A stretch of 64,000 nucleotides of DNA from Lentzea jiangxiensis (GTDB lineage Bacteria; Actinomycetota; Actinomycetes; Mycobacteriales; Pseudonocardiaceae), in assembly GCF_900104175.1 (NCBI RefSeq), contig NZ_FNIX01000007.1, positions 186,001-250,000 on the forward strand, given 5' to 3'. The notes below the pieces were generated by a model. It had not been told where the DNA came from. It saw only the letters and a program-made list of their open reading frames with translations, and did no database searches. Each line of letters opens with the position of its first letter. Within the stretch, counting starts at the first letter, position 1. Positions 25,271 through 34,272 of this stretch are shown one piece after another. The position numbers and the translations under genes are program-made.

Positions 25271-27258
25271 CCGCCACGCTCCGGAAACCGGCCCCGCGGC
25301 AGGACAAGACCCCTGCCGAGCCGGGCATCGCCGCCGCACTCCCGGAGGCGGTGCGCAAGCTCCACCCGCGCCACCAGCTGCGCAGCCCCGTCATGGTCGT
25401 CGTCTGGGCGGGATCGGCGCTGGTCACCGTGTTCGCGGTGACCGGGCCGAGCGTCTTCACGATCGCCGTCGCGGCCTGGCTGTGGTCCACCGTGCTGTTC
25501 GCGAACCTCGCCGAGGCCGTCGCGGAGGGACGCGGCAAGGCGCAGGCCGAGTCGTTGCGCAGGACCAAGGAGGACGCCGTCGCCCGGCTCGCCAGCGGTG
25601 ACGTCGTGCCCGGCACCGAGCTGAAGATCGGTGACCTCGTGGTCGTCGAGGCCGGTGAGGTGATCCCCGGTGACGGCGACGTCGTCGAGGGCATCGCGAC
25701 CGTCGACGAGTCGGCGATCACCGGCGAGTCCGCGCCCGTCATCCGCGAGTCCGGAGGCGACCGGTGCGCCGTCACGGGTGGCACGACGGTGCTGTCCGAC
25801 CGGATCGTCGTGAGGATCACGACCAGGCCCGGCGAGTCCTTCGTGGACCGGATGATCGCGTTGGTGGAAGGCGCCGAACGGCAGAAGACGCCGAACGAGA
25901 TCGCGCTGACGATCCTGCTGTCGACGCTGACGATCATCTTCCTGCTGGCCGTCGTGGCGCTGCAGCCGTTCGCGATCTACTCCGGCGGCGAGCAGTCGGT
26001 GGTCGTGCTCACCGCTCTGCTGGTCTGCCTGATCCCGACGACGATCGGCGCGCTGCTGTCCGCGATCGGCATCGCCGGCATGGACCGGCTGGTGCGGCGC
26101 AACGTGCTCGCCACCTCCGGCAAGGCCGTCGAGGCGGCCGGCGACATCGACACGCTGCTGCTCGACAAGACCGGGACGATCACGTGGGGCAACCGGCACG
26201 CGACCGAGTTCATCCCGGTCGGCACGACCTCCCACGAGACGCTGGTGGCGGCGGCACGGCTCGCGAGCCTCGCCGACGACACCCCCGAGGGCCGCAGCAT
26301 CCTCGAACTCGCGGGCGGTGAGCCCGCGGACGAGCACGAGAAGACCGGCGAGTTCGTGCCGTTCACCGCGCAGACCCGCATGTCCGGCATCGACCTCGAC
26401 GGCCGGGTGGTCCGCAAGGGCGCCGCGTCCGCGTTCGAGCTGACCGACCCGGCGCGCGAGGTCGTGGACGGGATCAGCGCGCAGGGCGGCACCCCGCTCG
26501 TCGTGGCGGAGAACGGTCGTGTCCTCGGCGTCGTCCGGCTGTCCGACGTGGTGAAGCCCGGGATGAAGGAACGCTTCGCCGAGCTGCGCGCGATGGGCAT
26601 CCGGACGGTCATGGTCACCGGCGACAACCCGTTGACCGCGAAGGCCATCGCCGCGGAAGCGGGAGTGGACGACTTCCTCGCGGAGGCCAAGCCCGAGGAC
26701 AAGATGGCCCTGATCCGCAAGGAGCAGGAGGGCGGGCGGCTCGTCGCGATGACCGGTGACGGCACGAACGACGCGCCCGCGCTGGCCCAGGCCGACGTCG
26801 GCGTCGCGATGAACACCGGCACGTCCGCCGCGAAGGAGGCCGGCAACATGGTCGACCTCGACTCGGACCCGACCAAGCTCATCGAGATCGTGGAGATCGG
26901 CAAGCAGCTGCTGATCACCCGCGGCGCGCTGACGACGTTCTCCGTGGCCAACGACCTGGCGAAGTACTTCGCGATCCTGCCGGCCATGTTCGCGGCGATC
27001 TACCCGGCGCTCGACCGGCTCAACGTCATGCACCTCGCGACGCCGCAGTCCGCGATCCTGTCCGCGGTGATCTTCAACGCGCTGGTGATCGTGGCGCTGA
27101 TCCCGCTGGCGCTGAGAGGTGTGCGGTACCGGCCGTCCAGCGCCTCCGCGCTGCTGCGGCGCAACCTGCTGATCTACGGCTTGGGCGGCGTCGTGACGCC
27201 GTTCGCCGGGATCTGGCTGATCGACCTGTTCGTGCGACTCATCCCCGGGATCGGCTGA
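25267..27258 (+). CDS. kdpB: Potassium-transporting ATPase, catalytic subunit KdpB
   Basis: 663-residue P-type ATPase. TGES-type actuator motif (ESAITGES), phosphorylation site LLLDKTGT with Asp300, and hinge [22 protein letters not shown] are present. It hydrolyses ATP to drive K+ uptake through KdpA. GTG start overlaps the kdpA stop. No frameshift or missing motif. Confidence 0.97.
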   Translation: MTATLRKPAPRQDKTPAEPGIAAALPEAVRKLHPRHQLRSPVMVVVWAGSALVTVFAVTGPSVFTIAVAAWLWSTVLFANLAEAVAEGRGKAQAESLRRTKEDAVARLASGDVVPGTELKIGDLVVVEAGEVIPGDGDVVEGIATVDESAITGESAPVIRESGGDRCAVTGGTTVLSDRIVVRITTRPGESFVDRMIALVEGAERQKTPNEIALTILLSTLTIIFLLAVVALQPFAIYSGGEQSVVVLTALLVCLIPTTIGALLSAIGIAGMDRLVRRNVLATSGKAVEAAGDIDTLLLDKTGTITWGNRHATEFIPVGTTSHETLVAAARLASLADDTPEGRSILELAGGEPADEHEKTGEFVPFTAQTRMSGIDLDGRVVRKGAASAFELTDPAREVVDGISAQGGTPLVVAENGRVLGVVRLSDVVKPGMKERFAELRAMGIRTVMVTGDNPLTAKAIAAEAGVDDFLAEAKPEDKMALIRKEQEGGRLVAMTGDGTNDAPALAQADVGVAMNTGTSAAKEAGNMVDLDSDPTKLIEIVEIGKQLLITRGALTTFSVANDLAKYFAILPAMFAAIYPALDRLNVMHLATPQSAILSAVIFNALVIVALIPLALRGVRYRPSSASALLRRNLLIYGLGGVVTPFAGIWLIDLFVRLIPGIG

Positions 27259-27262
27259 ACCG

Positions 27263-27805
27263 ATGGACAACTTCCTCAAGCAGTCGTGGGCGGTCCTGCG
27301 GATCCTGCTCGCCCTCACGGTGCTCCTCGGCGTGTTGTACCCGTTGTCGGTGTGGGGCGTCTCGCGGCTCCCCGGCCTGCACACCCGCGCCGAGGCGCAG
27401 AACACCGACCTCGTGGCCGTGGTGCGCGAAGGGGACCGGTACTTCGTGCCGAGGCCGTCCGCCACGACGCCGCCCGCGTCCGGTGGCTCCAACAAGAGCG
27501 AGATCGACGAGGACTACACGGTGGTCGTCGCGGAGCGCAGGACGCGGGTCGCGCGCCGCGAAGGCGTGCCGGAGAGCCAGGTCCCGCAGGACGCCGTGAC
27601 GGCCTCCGCGTCCGGTCTCGACCCGCACATCAGCCCGGAGTACGCGGCGTTGCAGGTGCCCCGCGTGGCGCGCGCGTCCGGGCTGCCGGTGGAGGAGGTC
27701 CGCGAGCTGGTCGCCGACCACACCCGCGGCACCTTCACCACCACCGTCAACGTGACAGCGCTGAACCGCGCCCTCGACAGCGCCACCGCAGAAGAGGGAC
27801 GGTGA
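27263..27805 (+). CDS. kdpC: Potassium-transporting ATPase KdpC subunit
   Basis: 180 residues: one N-terminal transmembrane helix (about 12-33) and a soluble domain with PRPSATTPPASGGSNKSEID and ASASGLDPHISPEYAALQVPRVARA, both diagnostic of KdpC. It supports nucleotide binding by KdpB. No kdpD or kdpE follows; the next gene is an unrelated amidohydrolase, so the sensor pair must be elsewhere or absent. Confidence 0.96.
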   Translation: MDNFLKQSWAVLRILLALTVLLGVLYPLSVWGVSRLPGLHTRAEAQNTDLVAVVREGDRYFVPRPSATTPPASGGSNKSEIDEDYTVVVAERRTRVARREGVPESQVPQDAVTASASGLDPHISPEYAALQVPRVARASGLPVEEVRELVADHTRGTFTTTVNVTALNRALDSATAEEGR

Positions 27806-27930
27806 CGTCCGTGCCGGTGCTCGTCGACCACGTGGTGGTGTGCACCCGGCCGTGGAAGCGGGTGCCAGCCCTACTGTCCGCCCTCCACGGAGCCGCTAGC
27901 GTGGAGGAACTTCGGGGGAGAGGTGGAGCA

Positions 27931-29421
27931 GTGGGGGATGTGGCACGCCGGGACCTGTTGTCCTGGATCGGAAAGGGCGCGCTCGGGGCGGCCGTGCTGG
28001 GAGTGGTGGGGCACCCGGCGGAGGCGTCGAGCGGCGTCACGGTGCTGCGAGGGGCCACGCTCGTCGACGGCACCGGGCGGCCCCCCGTGCGCGACGCGAC
28101 CGTCGTGCTGGCCGGCGACCGGATCCTGGCCGCCGGACGGCACCGCGACGTCCCGCGCGGCGCTCGGGTGGTCGACCTCGCCGGGAAGTACGTGATCCCG
28201 GGCTTGTGGGACCTGCACACGCACGCGACGTACTTCGAGAACACCCTCGCGCCGTTGCACGTCGTCCAGGGCGTGACGGGCGTCCGCGAGATGTTCGGCC
28301 TGCCCGAGACGCACGACACCCGTCGCCGCATCGAGTCCGGTGAGATCCTCGGTCCGCGCATGGTCGTCGCCAGCGCGATCGTCGACGGTCCCGGCTCCAT
28401 CTGGCCAGGGTCGGACGTCGTGCGCACCCCGGACGAGGCCCGCGCCGCCGTGCGCCGCGCCAAGGACGGGGGAGCGGACTTCGTGAAGGTCTACTCGTTC
28501 CTGTCCCCGCAGTGCCACGCCGCCATCGCCGACGAGGCGCGCCGGTTGCGGATCCCGTTCGCGGGCCACGTTCCCGCACGGGTCCCGGTGCAGGACGCCT
28601 TGGCACAGCACACGCACGAACACCTCTACAACCTGTTCACGTCCACTTCGGACAACGCCGACGTCCTCTACGCCGAGCTGCGCGCGAGGCCCGACGACCA
28701 GGCGAACCCGAACTGGTGGGGCCGTCACGCAGGCCGGGTGGAACGCGCGGCCGTCGCCACGCACTCGCCCGAGCGGGCCCGGAAGCTGTTCGCCGCCATG
28801 GCCCGGCAGGGCACCTGGCAGTCGCCGACGCTCTTCGTGGAACGCAACATGTCCCGTTCACCCGAGAGCATCACCAGCGACCCGGTGGCGCTTGAACGGA
28901 TGCGGTACATCCCGGCCGATCTGCGCGCGCAGTGGCAGGCGATCATGTCCGGTCGCCCGCCCCGCACCCCGGAGGAGGTGGCCGAACTGCGGAGGTTCGG
29001 CGACGCGCGGATGCGGCTGCTGGGGCAGATGCACGAGGCCGGTGTCGGTGTCGTCGCGGGCACCGACGCGGGGTTCGCCTACGTCTTCCCGGGCTTCTCG
29101 CTGCACGACGAACTGGCGCTGCTCGTCCAGGCGGGCCTGTCGCCGATGGCGGCGCTCCGGGCGGCGACCAGCGAGGCCGCCCGGTGCCTCGGACTGGGCC
29201 ACGAGACCGGCACCGTGACGCCCGGCAAGCAGGCCGACCTGGTCGTGCTGGACGCGAACCCGCTGCAGGACATCACGAACACAAGCCGCGTGCACGCCGT
29301 CGTCACCCGTGGCCGCTACCTCGGACCGGCCGACAGGGCACGGGTGCTGCGCGAGATCGAGGCGGCGGCGCAGGAACCCGTCGACGCTCCGCGCACTCCG
29401 ATGGGCTGCTGCGAGCACTGA
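27931..29421 (+). CDS. Tat-exported amidohydrolase
   Basis: 496 residues. The GTG at 27931 follows AGGTGGAG and gives a twin-arginine signal (ARRDLLSWIGKGALGAAVLG); a longer frame upstream runs into kdpC and is not used. The metal-dependent amidohydrolase core shows DLHTHATY (HxH metal site), KVYSF with the bridging-Lys position, AGHVPARV, AGTDAGFAY, and a C-terminal composite strand GTVTPGKQADLVVLDANPL. It resembles imidazolonepropionase/Xaa-Pro dipeptidase-like periplasmic amidohydrolases. It should act outside the membrane, with unknown substrate. Confidence 0.87.
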   Translation: MGDVARRDLLSWIGKGALGAAVLGVVGHPAEASSGVTVLRGATLVDGTGRPPVRDATVVLAGDRILAAGRHRDVPRGARVVDLAGKYVIPGLWDLHTHATYFENTLAPLHVVQGVTGVREMFGLPETHDTRRRIESGEILGPRMVVASAIVDGPGSIWPGSDVVRTPDEARAAVRRAKDGGADFVKVYSFLSPQCHAAIADEARRLRIPFAGHVPARVPVQDALAQHTHEHLYNLFTSTSDNADVLYAELRARPDDQANPNWWGRHAGRVERAAVATHSPERARKLFAAMARQGTWQSPTLFVERNMSRSPESITSDPVALERMRYIPADLRAQWQAIMSGRPPRTPEEVAELRRFGDARMRLLGQMHEAGVGVVAGTDAGFAYVFPGFSLHDELALLVQAGLSPMAALRAATSEAARCLGLGHETGTVTPGKQADLVVLDANPLQDITNTSRVHAVVTRGRYLGPADRARVLREIEAAAQEPVDAPRTPMGCCEH

Positions 29422-29438
29422 GGTGGCGCCCGCCGGGC

Positions 29439-30362
29439 TCAGCCGGCGAAGACCGGGTAGTGGTCGGACAGGTCGTTGTAGGTGTACTTGCGCCCCCACG
29501 ACCAGATCGACCACTCAGGACTCTTCACGCGCCGGGTCTCGTTGCGCAGCAGGGGACCTTGCACCGTCAGCACGTAGTCGAGCTGCTCGGACGCGTACTC
29601 CGGCCCGTACTGGTCGCGGCAGACGCTGTTGTCCGCGCAGTCCCACGAGAACGGGTGCCCGCTCATCTCGGGGGTCCGCGCGCCCAGGTCCGCGACCATG
29701 CGCGGGAACTCGGCGCTCGCCCCGACCACGTTCAGGTCGCCGGCCACGTAGACGGGCTCGGCCGCGGGGATGTTCCGCGCCGTGAGGAACGCCCTGATCT
29801 CGGCGCGCTGCTTCGCCCGGTACCCACCGGGCGCACTCGCGCACGCCGAGTCCTCGGCCTGCATGTGCGTGCCGATCACGTGCAGCGGCCCGGACGGCGC
29901 CTCGACCCGCACGTACGCGAACCCCTTGGCGGACAACCAGTCGGCGCCGCAGCCGTCGCGGTAGACGTGCTGGATCCGCGTGCTGATCGGCCACCGGCTC
30001 AGCACGGCGACCCCACCGTCCTCCGGCGTCGCGTCGCTGTACCGGCCGCTGGTGACGTCCCACCCGGCACGGCTGCGGCCGAGCACCGGCGTCTGGTGGG
30101 GGTAGGTGTCGCGCAGGTTCGCGAGGAGGCGGTCGGACGCGGTGTTGTCGAAGGCCTCGTTGAGCACCACGACGTCCTGGCCGTCCAGCACGCCGGTGCT
30201 GTCGACGAGGTCGGCCCGCTGGACCTGGCCCCAGTTCGGGTAGAGGTTCCGCGAGAGCATGAACACGTTGTAGGTGGCGATCCTCGGGGCGGCCGGGGCC
30301 GCGACCGCGGGGGCGGCGGAGATCGTGAGCACGGCAGCGGCGGCGAGCGTGATCAGGCGCAT
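29439..30362 (-). CDS. Secreted sphingomyelinase-like phosphodiesterase
   Basis: 307 residues: signal peptide (about 1-22, ending AVAA), then an endonuclease/exonuclease/phosphatase fold. Motifs include IATYNVFMLSRNLYPNWGQ, VVVLNEAFDN (metal Glu), VIGTHMQAEDSAC, YVAGDLNVVG and a final LSDHYPVFAG (catalytic Asp-His). The NVFMLSRNLYPNWGQ text is close to bacterial neutral sphingomyelinase C. It could release phosphocholine from sphingomyelin or act on another phospholipid. Tail-to-tail with the amidohydrolase. Export by the Sec pathway is inferred from the signal. Confidence 0.85.
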   Translation of the reverse strand: MRLITLAAAAVLTISAAPAVAAPAAPRIATYNVFMLSRNLYPNWGQVQRADLVDSTGVLDGQDVVVLNEAFDNTASDRLLANLRDTYPHQTPVLGRSRAGWDVTSGRYSDATPEDGGVAVLSRWPISTRIQHVYRDGCGADWLSAKGFAYVRVEAPSGPLHVIGTHMQAEDSACASAPGGYRAKQRAEIRAFLTARNIPAAEPVYVAGDLNVVGASAEFPRMVADLGARTPEMSGHPFSWDCADNSVCRDQYGPEYASEQLDYVLTVQGPLLRNETRRVKSPEWSIWSWGRKYTYNDLSDHYPVFAG

Positions 30363-30421
30363 GAGGCCCGATGGTGGAGGACGTGAAAGTCTTTCACAAC
30401 CGGGCGGGGGTGTCGTATCGA

Positions 30422-31012
30422 TCAAGCGCGGATGAACGTCTTGATCTCCTCGATCGGCGTGCGGGCGAGGGCGGACCCGACCCCGCAGGCCACCGCGCCC
30501 GCCTCCAGCCAGGCGGGAACATCCGCCGGTGCCACCCCGCCCGTGGGCACCAACGGCGCGTAGGGCAACACGGCCAGCACGTCCTCGACCCACCGCGGTG
30601 TCGGCGCCGGGAACACCTTCACCGCGTCCGCCCCGGACTCCAGCGCCTGGACGACCTCGGACACCGACCCGGCTCCGGGCAGCACCGCCGCCCCGTACCG
30701 GTGTCCGGCGCGGATCACCGACGCGTCCAGGTTCGGTGCGACCAGGAACTGCGCCCCGGCTCGAACGGCGGCCACCGCGGAAGCCTCGTCCAGCACGGAG
30801 CCCGCGCCGATGACAGCCGAGGGGTGGTCCGCCCGCAGCACCCGGATCGCCTCCAGGGCACCGGGGTTCGTCAGCGGGAGCTCCAGGGACGTCAGGCCGG
30901 CCTCCAGCAGGACGGTGGCCGCCTGGACGGCGGAGGCGGTGTCGGCGGTGCGGATGATCGCGATGATGCCCTGCCGCACGACCGCCCGGGTGATCTCGTA
31001 GCGGTAGCTCAC
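30422..31012 (-). CDS. eda: KDPG/KHG-type aldolase
   Basis: About 196 residues of the class I KDPG aldolase family. Motifs are GIIAIIRT at the start, LTSLELPLTNPGALEAI, AVIGAGSVLD, APNLDASVI, and the Schiff-base Lys in AVKVFPAP with PTGGVAPADVPAWLEAGA. It should split 2-keto-3-deoxy-6-phosphogluconate or 4-hydroxy-2-oxoglutarate, or a related sugar acid. The start is set at GTG 31012 because TAACGT is exactly 7 nt upstream; a GTG at 31021 would add three residues. No sugar-acid dehydratase or kinase is next to it. Confidence 0.85.
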   Translation of the reverse strand: MSYRYEITRAVVRQGIIAIIRTADTASAVQAATVLLEAGLTSLELPLTNPGALEAIRVLRADHPSAVIGAGSVLDEASAVAAVRAGAQFLVAPNLDASVIRAGHRYGAAVLPGAGSVSEVVQALESGADAVKVFPAPTPRWVEDVLAVLPYAPLVPTGGVAPADVPAWLEAGAVACGVGSALARTPIEEIKTFIRA

Positions 31013-31108
31013 GTCCGCCACGTTATTGCACCTGCTCGGTGTCGTGTCAGCGCTGTCAGCCGGTGCCAGGGAGGTGTGCGCCCGGTGCCAGCGGCCGGGC
31101 GGAGGGTA

Positions 31109-31141
31109 GGTCGTGCCGGCCCACCACCGGGCGGCACGACC
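31109..31141 (+). promoter_or_regulatory. Large inverted repeat before a monooxygenase gene
   Basis: GGTCGTGCC-G-GCCC-ACCACC-GGGC-GGCACGACC: 9 plus 4 paired bases with a one-base bulge and a 6-nt loop. It ends 18 nt before the ATG, overlapping the 5' untranslated region just upstream of AGGAGAG. It could be an operator or an mRNA hairpin that hides the ribosome-binding site. Confidence 0.5.
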
Positions 31142-31159
31142 CACCAGGAGAGTTCACCC

Positions 31160-32233
31160 ATGCAGGTCACGATCATCGGCGCCGGTCTCGGCGGCCTCAC
31201 GCTCGCCCGCGTGCTGCACGTCCACGGCATCCCCTCCGCCGTCTACGAGGCGGAGGAGTCGCCGACGGCGCGGACGCAGGGCGGGATGCTCGACATCCAC
31301 GACTACAACGGCCAGAAGGCCGTCGAGGCCGCCGGTCTGGTGGACGAGTTCCGCGCGCTCGTCCTGGAGGGCCGCCAGGCCCTGCGCGTGCTCCACCCCG
31401 ACGGCTCGGTGCTGTTCGAGAAGGGCGACGACGGCACCGGCGGACGTCCCGAGGTGCAGCGCGCCGACCTGCGCCGGATGCTCCTCGACTCGCTGCCGGA
31501 GGGCACCGTCCGCTGGGGCCACAAGGTGGTCGGCGTCCAGGGCAGGACGGTGACCTTCGCGAACGGCACCACCGTCGAGGCGGAGGTGCTGGTCGGCGCG
31601 GACGGCGCGTGGTCCCGCGTCCGGTCCGCCCTGACCGACGCCAAGCCGGAGTACACCGGCGTGTCGTTCGTCGAGACGTACCTCCACGACGCCGACACCC
31701 GGCACCCGGAGGTGGCGAAGGCGGTCGGCGGCGGAATGATGATCGTGCCCTCGCAGGGCAAGGGCATCTTCGCGCACCGCGAGAGCGGCGGCACCCTGCA
31801 CGCCTACGTGGAGTTCACGAGGCCGCTGGAGTGGTTCGACGACCTCGGCAGGATCGCCGCCGAGTTCGAGGGCTGGGCGCCCGAGCTGACCGCGCTGATC
31901 ACCGAGTCCGACACCGAGCCGGTGTTCCGCCCGCACCACGCCCTGCCGTCCGGACACCGCTGGGACCGCGTGCCGGGCGTGACCCTCCTCGGCGACGCCG
32001 CGCACCTGCAGGCCCCGAACGGCGAAGGCGCCAACCTCGCCCTGCTCGACGGCGCCGACCTCGCCCTCGCGCTCGCCGAGCACCCCGGCGACGTCGAGGC
32101 CGCGCTGTCGTCGTACGAGGAGACGATGTTCGTGCGCGCCGCCGAGACCGCCGCGGACTCCGAGGAGATGGTCCAGAGCCTGTTCGGCGACGAGCCGCCG
32201 CAGAAGCTCCTCGACCTGCTCCTCGACGCCTGA
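31160..32233 (+). CDS. FAD-dependent monooxygenase, TetX-like
   Basis: 357 residues of the group A flavoprotein hydroxylases. The GxGxxG site is IIGAGLGGLTLARVLHVHG at the N-terminus. QRADLRRMLLDSL and VLVGADGAWSRVR (DG motif) lie in the middle, and the second FAD motif is LLGDAAHLQAPNGEGANLALLDGADLALAL. Pattern and length resemble TetX-type tetracycline-inactivating enzymes and other soluble aromatic hydroxylases. A resistance role is possible but not shown. A 140-bp divergent region separates it from the aldolase. Confidence 0.88.
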   Translation: MQVTIIGAGLGGLTLARVLHVHGIPSAVYEAEESPTARTQGGMLDIHDYNGQKAVEAAGLVDEFRALVLEGRQALRVLHPDGSVLFEKGDDGTGGRPEVQRADLRRMLLDSLPEGTVRWGHKVVGVQGRTVTFANGTTVEAEVLVGADGAWSRVRSALTDAKPEYTGVSFVETYLHDADTRHPEVAKAVGGGMMIVPSQGKGIFAHRESGGTLHAYVEFTRPLEWFDDLGRIAAEFEGWAPELTALITESDTEPVFRPHHALPSGHRWDRVPGVTLLGDAAHLQAPNGEGANLALLDGADLALALAEHPGDVEAALSSYEETMFVRAAETAADSEEMVQSLFGDEPPQKLLDLLLDA

Positions 32234-32401
32234 CCACCAGGGCGAACAGGGCCGCCATGACGGCCACGCCGGTCGCCGTGGCGGTCCGCCGGGCAGGACG
32301 GTGAGAGGTGGTGTCGGTGACGAACAGCGCCATCAGCACGAGACCGTTGCGGACACGGCGAAGCCAAGCACTGTTTGCTCATCAGGCATACGCTCATGCG
32401 C

Positions 32402-32971
32402 ATGACGCAAGAAGATGGCGACCTGGACGGCCTCGTGCGCAAACGCATCCGCGCCCTGCGGGTGGCGCAGGGCTGGTCCCTCGACGAGCTGGCCGGCCGG
32501 GCCCGGCTGAGCCCGTCGTCGCTCAGCCGCATCGAGAACGGCCAGCGCCGCCTCGCCCTGGACCAGCTGGTGGTCCTGGCGCGCGCCCTCGACACCTCGC
32601 TGGACCAGCTGGTCGAGACCGACACCGACGACGTGATCGTCAGCCCCATGCTCGACGGCGCGCACGGCACGATGCGGTGGCCGATCAAGGCCGAGCCGGG
32701 CATGACGGTGATGCGCCAGCGCATGACCTCGCCACCGCCGGACAACCCCGCCTCGCTGCGCGCCCACTCCGGGCGGGAGTGGCTGGTGGTGCTGTCCGGG
32801 GTGGCGGTGCTGCTGCTCGGGAACCGGCGGATCCGGGTGGAGACCAACCAGGCGGCCGAGTTCCCCACGATGCTGCCGCACGCGATCGGGACGGCTGGGG
32901 GGCCCTGCGAGATCCTCGGGATCTTCGACCGGGAGGCTCGGCGGGGGCACAACGCGGATCGGAAGGGCTGA
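32402..32971 (+). CDS. XRE-cupin transcriptional regulator
   Basis: 189 residues: an XRE helix-turn-helix (about 10-65, LVRKRIRALRVAQGWSLDELAGRARLSPSSLSRIENG) followed by a small cupin (about 85-175, HSGREWLVVLSGVAVLLLG). TACGCT at 32389-32394 lies 7 nt before the ATG at 32402; an ATG at 32396 is the alternative. Such regulators sense small molecules through the cupin. The start region (TCATGCGCATGACGCA, 32394-32409) resembles a site at 33059-33074 before the methyltransferase, so it probably controls both. The gap before it (32234-32393) holds only a short membrane-like text on the minus strand. Confidence 0.87.
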   Translation: MTQEDGDLDGLVRKRIRALRVAQGWSLDELAGRARLSPSSLSRIENGQRRLALDQLVVLARALDTSLDQLVETDTDDVIVSPMLDGAHGTMRWPIKAEPGMTVMRQRMTSPPPDNPASLRAHSGREWLVVLSGVAVLLLGNRRIRVETNQAAEFPTMLPHAIGTAGGPCEILGIFDREARRGHNADRKG

Positions 32972-33058
32972 TCGGGAGGCCGGTGAGGTGGTCAGGAGTG
33001 GTCGACCTTGCGCCCAGGGCAGCTGGCCGGGCGATCTTCTTGCCGGATGCGCAAGCGG

Positions 33059-33074
33059 TCGTGCATCTGACGCA
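33059..33074. promoter_or_regulatory. Candidate XRE-cupin site before the methyltransferase
   Basis: TCGTGCATCTGACGCA matches TCATGCGCATGACGCA at 32394-32409 in 12 of 16 positions, including an identical TGACGCA. It ends 10 nt before the -10 hexamer TACGTT (33084-33089). Sharing between the two promoters suggests one regulator acts on both. Confidence 0.45.
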
Positions 33075-33095
33075 TGGCCGACCTACGTTGAGGGC

Positions 33096-33881
33096 ATGAA
33101 CGACCACAGACACGGGCATGGACACGGTCACGGGCATGGCCACGGGTACGGGCACGGCCACGCCGACATCATCGACCAAGCCGAAATCCTCGACCTCGAC
33201 GCCGAACTGCTCGCCACCCACACGGCCGACATCATCGATTGGCTCCCCACCACCTCGCCGCGTCACGTGGTCGACCTGGGCGCCGGCACGGGCGCGGGCA
33301 CCTTCGCCCTGCTCGCCCGCTTCCCCGAGGCCCACGTCACCGCGGTCGACTCCTCGCTGGAACACCTCCAGCGCCTGCGCGTCAAGGCGGGCGAGCGAGG
33401 CCTGGCCGACCGGGTCCACACCGTCCTGGCCGACCTGGACACCGACGTGCCGGACCTCGGCGCCCCGGACCTGATCTGGGCCTCCGCCTCCCTGCACCAC
33501 CTGAAGGACCCGGCACACACCCTCCGCCGGCTCCACGACGTGCTGGCGGCCGGCGGTCTGCTCGCCGTCGTCGAACTGGCCGGCATGCCGCGGTTCTTCC
33601 CCGGGCAAGCCCCGGACGCCCTCGACGAACGCCTGCCCCACCGCGGCGCCGACTGGGGGCCGATGCTCACCGCGGCGGGCTTCGTGCGGGAAGGCGAACG
33701 CACCATTACCGTCCACATCGAACGGTCGCCGGAGGTGGAGCGCTACGCGCAGATCGTCCTCGGCAGGCAACTGCCGCCGCAAGAGGCCGCCAAGGCCCTG
33801 AGCCGCGACGACCTCGCCCTGCGCACCGAACGCACGGTGTGGGCGGCAAGGCGGAGGCCTCCCCTGGGATCCGGCGGGTGA
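33096..33881 (+). CDS. SAM-dependent methyltransferase with His-Gly-rich N-terminus
   Basis: 261 residues. The first 22 contain nine His alternating mostly with Gly (H at 4, 6, 8, 10, 12, 14, 16, 20, 22, with Tyr at 18), a likely nickel, zinc or copper-binding tail. Then a class I methyltransferase core: VVDLGAGTGAGTFALLARFP (SAM site, near 55-75), VTAVDSS, LADLDTDVP, LIWASASLHHLKDP. TACGTT at 33084-33089 sits 6 nt before the ATG. It follows the XRE-cupin gene on the same strand and overlaps the next start (TGATG). The substrate is unknown. Confidence 0.85.
   Translation: MNDHRHGHGHGHGHGHGYGHGHADIIDQAEILDLDAELLATHTADIIDWLPTTSPRHVVDLGAGTGAGTFALLARFPEAHVTAVDSSLEHLQRLRVKAGERGLADRVHTVLADLDTDVPDLGAPDLIWASASLHHLKDPAHTLRRLHDVLAAGGLLAVVELAGMPRFFPGQAPDALDERLPHRGADWGPMLTAAGFVREGERTITVHIERSPEVERYAQIVLGRQLPPQEAAKALSRDDLALRTERTVWAARRRPPLGSGG
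33111..33161 (+). repeat. CAC/CAT-GGN simple repeat encoding His-Gly units
   Basis: Eight to nine tandem six-base units (CAC or CAT followed by GGN) encode the His-Gly tail of the methyltransferase. Codon choice varies between units, so the repeat has been kept at protein level for some time and is not a fresh slippage product. Confidence 0.8.
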
Positions 33882-34191
33882 TGTTCGGATCCTGGGTCGG
33901 GTTCGCCCTGGAGTTCCACGTCGAACGGGACCCGGGACTGCTGTGCGTCGACATCTTCGCCGGCGGCCTGCACGTGAACTCGTGGGACAACGCGTTCTAC
34001 CCGCCGTTGCTGGTCAAGAAGAACAAGGACGAGCTCGGCCGCCTAGCGGAGGGCGCACCCGGCTACCAGTTCCTGGAGTGGGGCGAGTGCACCGACGAGG
34101 TGCTGGTGTTCGCCGAGGCCACCGGCGGAGTCTGGAGGTCGCCGAACGCGAGTGGGCCACGAGGCTTGCCGCCATCAAGGCGCGCGACTAG
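33881..34191 (+). pseudogene. Small hypothetical gene with a single frameshift
   Basis: From ATG 33881 the frame reads MFGSWVGFALEFHVERDPG, GLHVNSWDNAFYPPLLVKKNKDELGRL, ECTDEVLVFAEATGG. Then coding character jumps to another frame at about 34128: LEVAEREWATRLAAIKARD with TAG at 34189-34191. Restoring one base near 34125-34130 gives a clean protein of about 103 residues; the unshifted frame runs on into non-coding text to 34315. The start overlaps the methyltransferase stop. No family recognised; size and style resemble immunity-type or single-domain actinobacterial proteins. True mutation or sequence error cannot be told apart here. Confidence 0.55.
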
Positions 34192-34272
34192 CGGGAAGCT
34201 TCGACCGGTGCCGCCCCGATTTCACCCCATCGAGCCCCTTGTTGCTCTTCGAGCAAGCCCTAACGTCGAGCC

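Noticed and set aside
24973-27495. 840-codon minus-strand frame opposite kdpAB
   Set aside because: Antisense shadow. The plus strand encodes intact KdpA and KdpB with all motifs.
27286-27930. Long in-frame extension upstream of the amidohydrolase
   Set aside because: It runs inside kdpC in another frame. The Tat signal and ribosome-binding site at 27931 define the real start.
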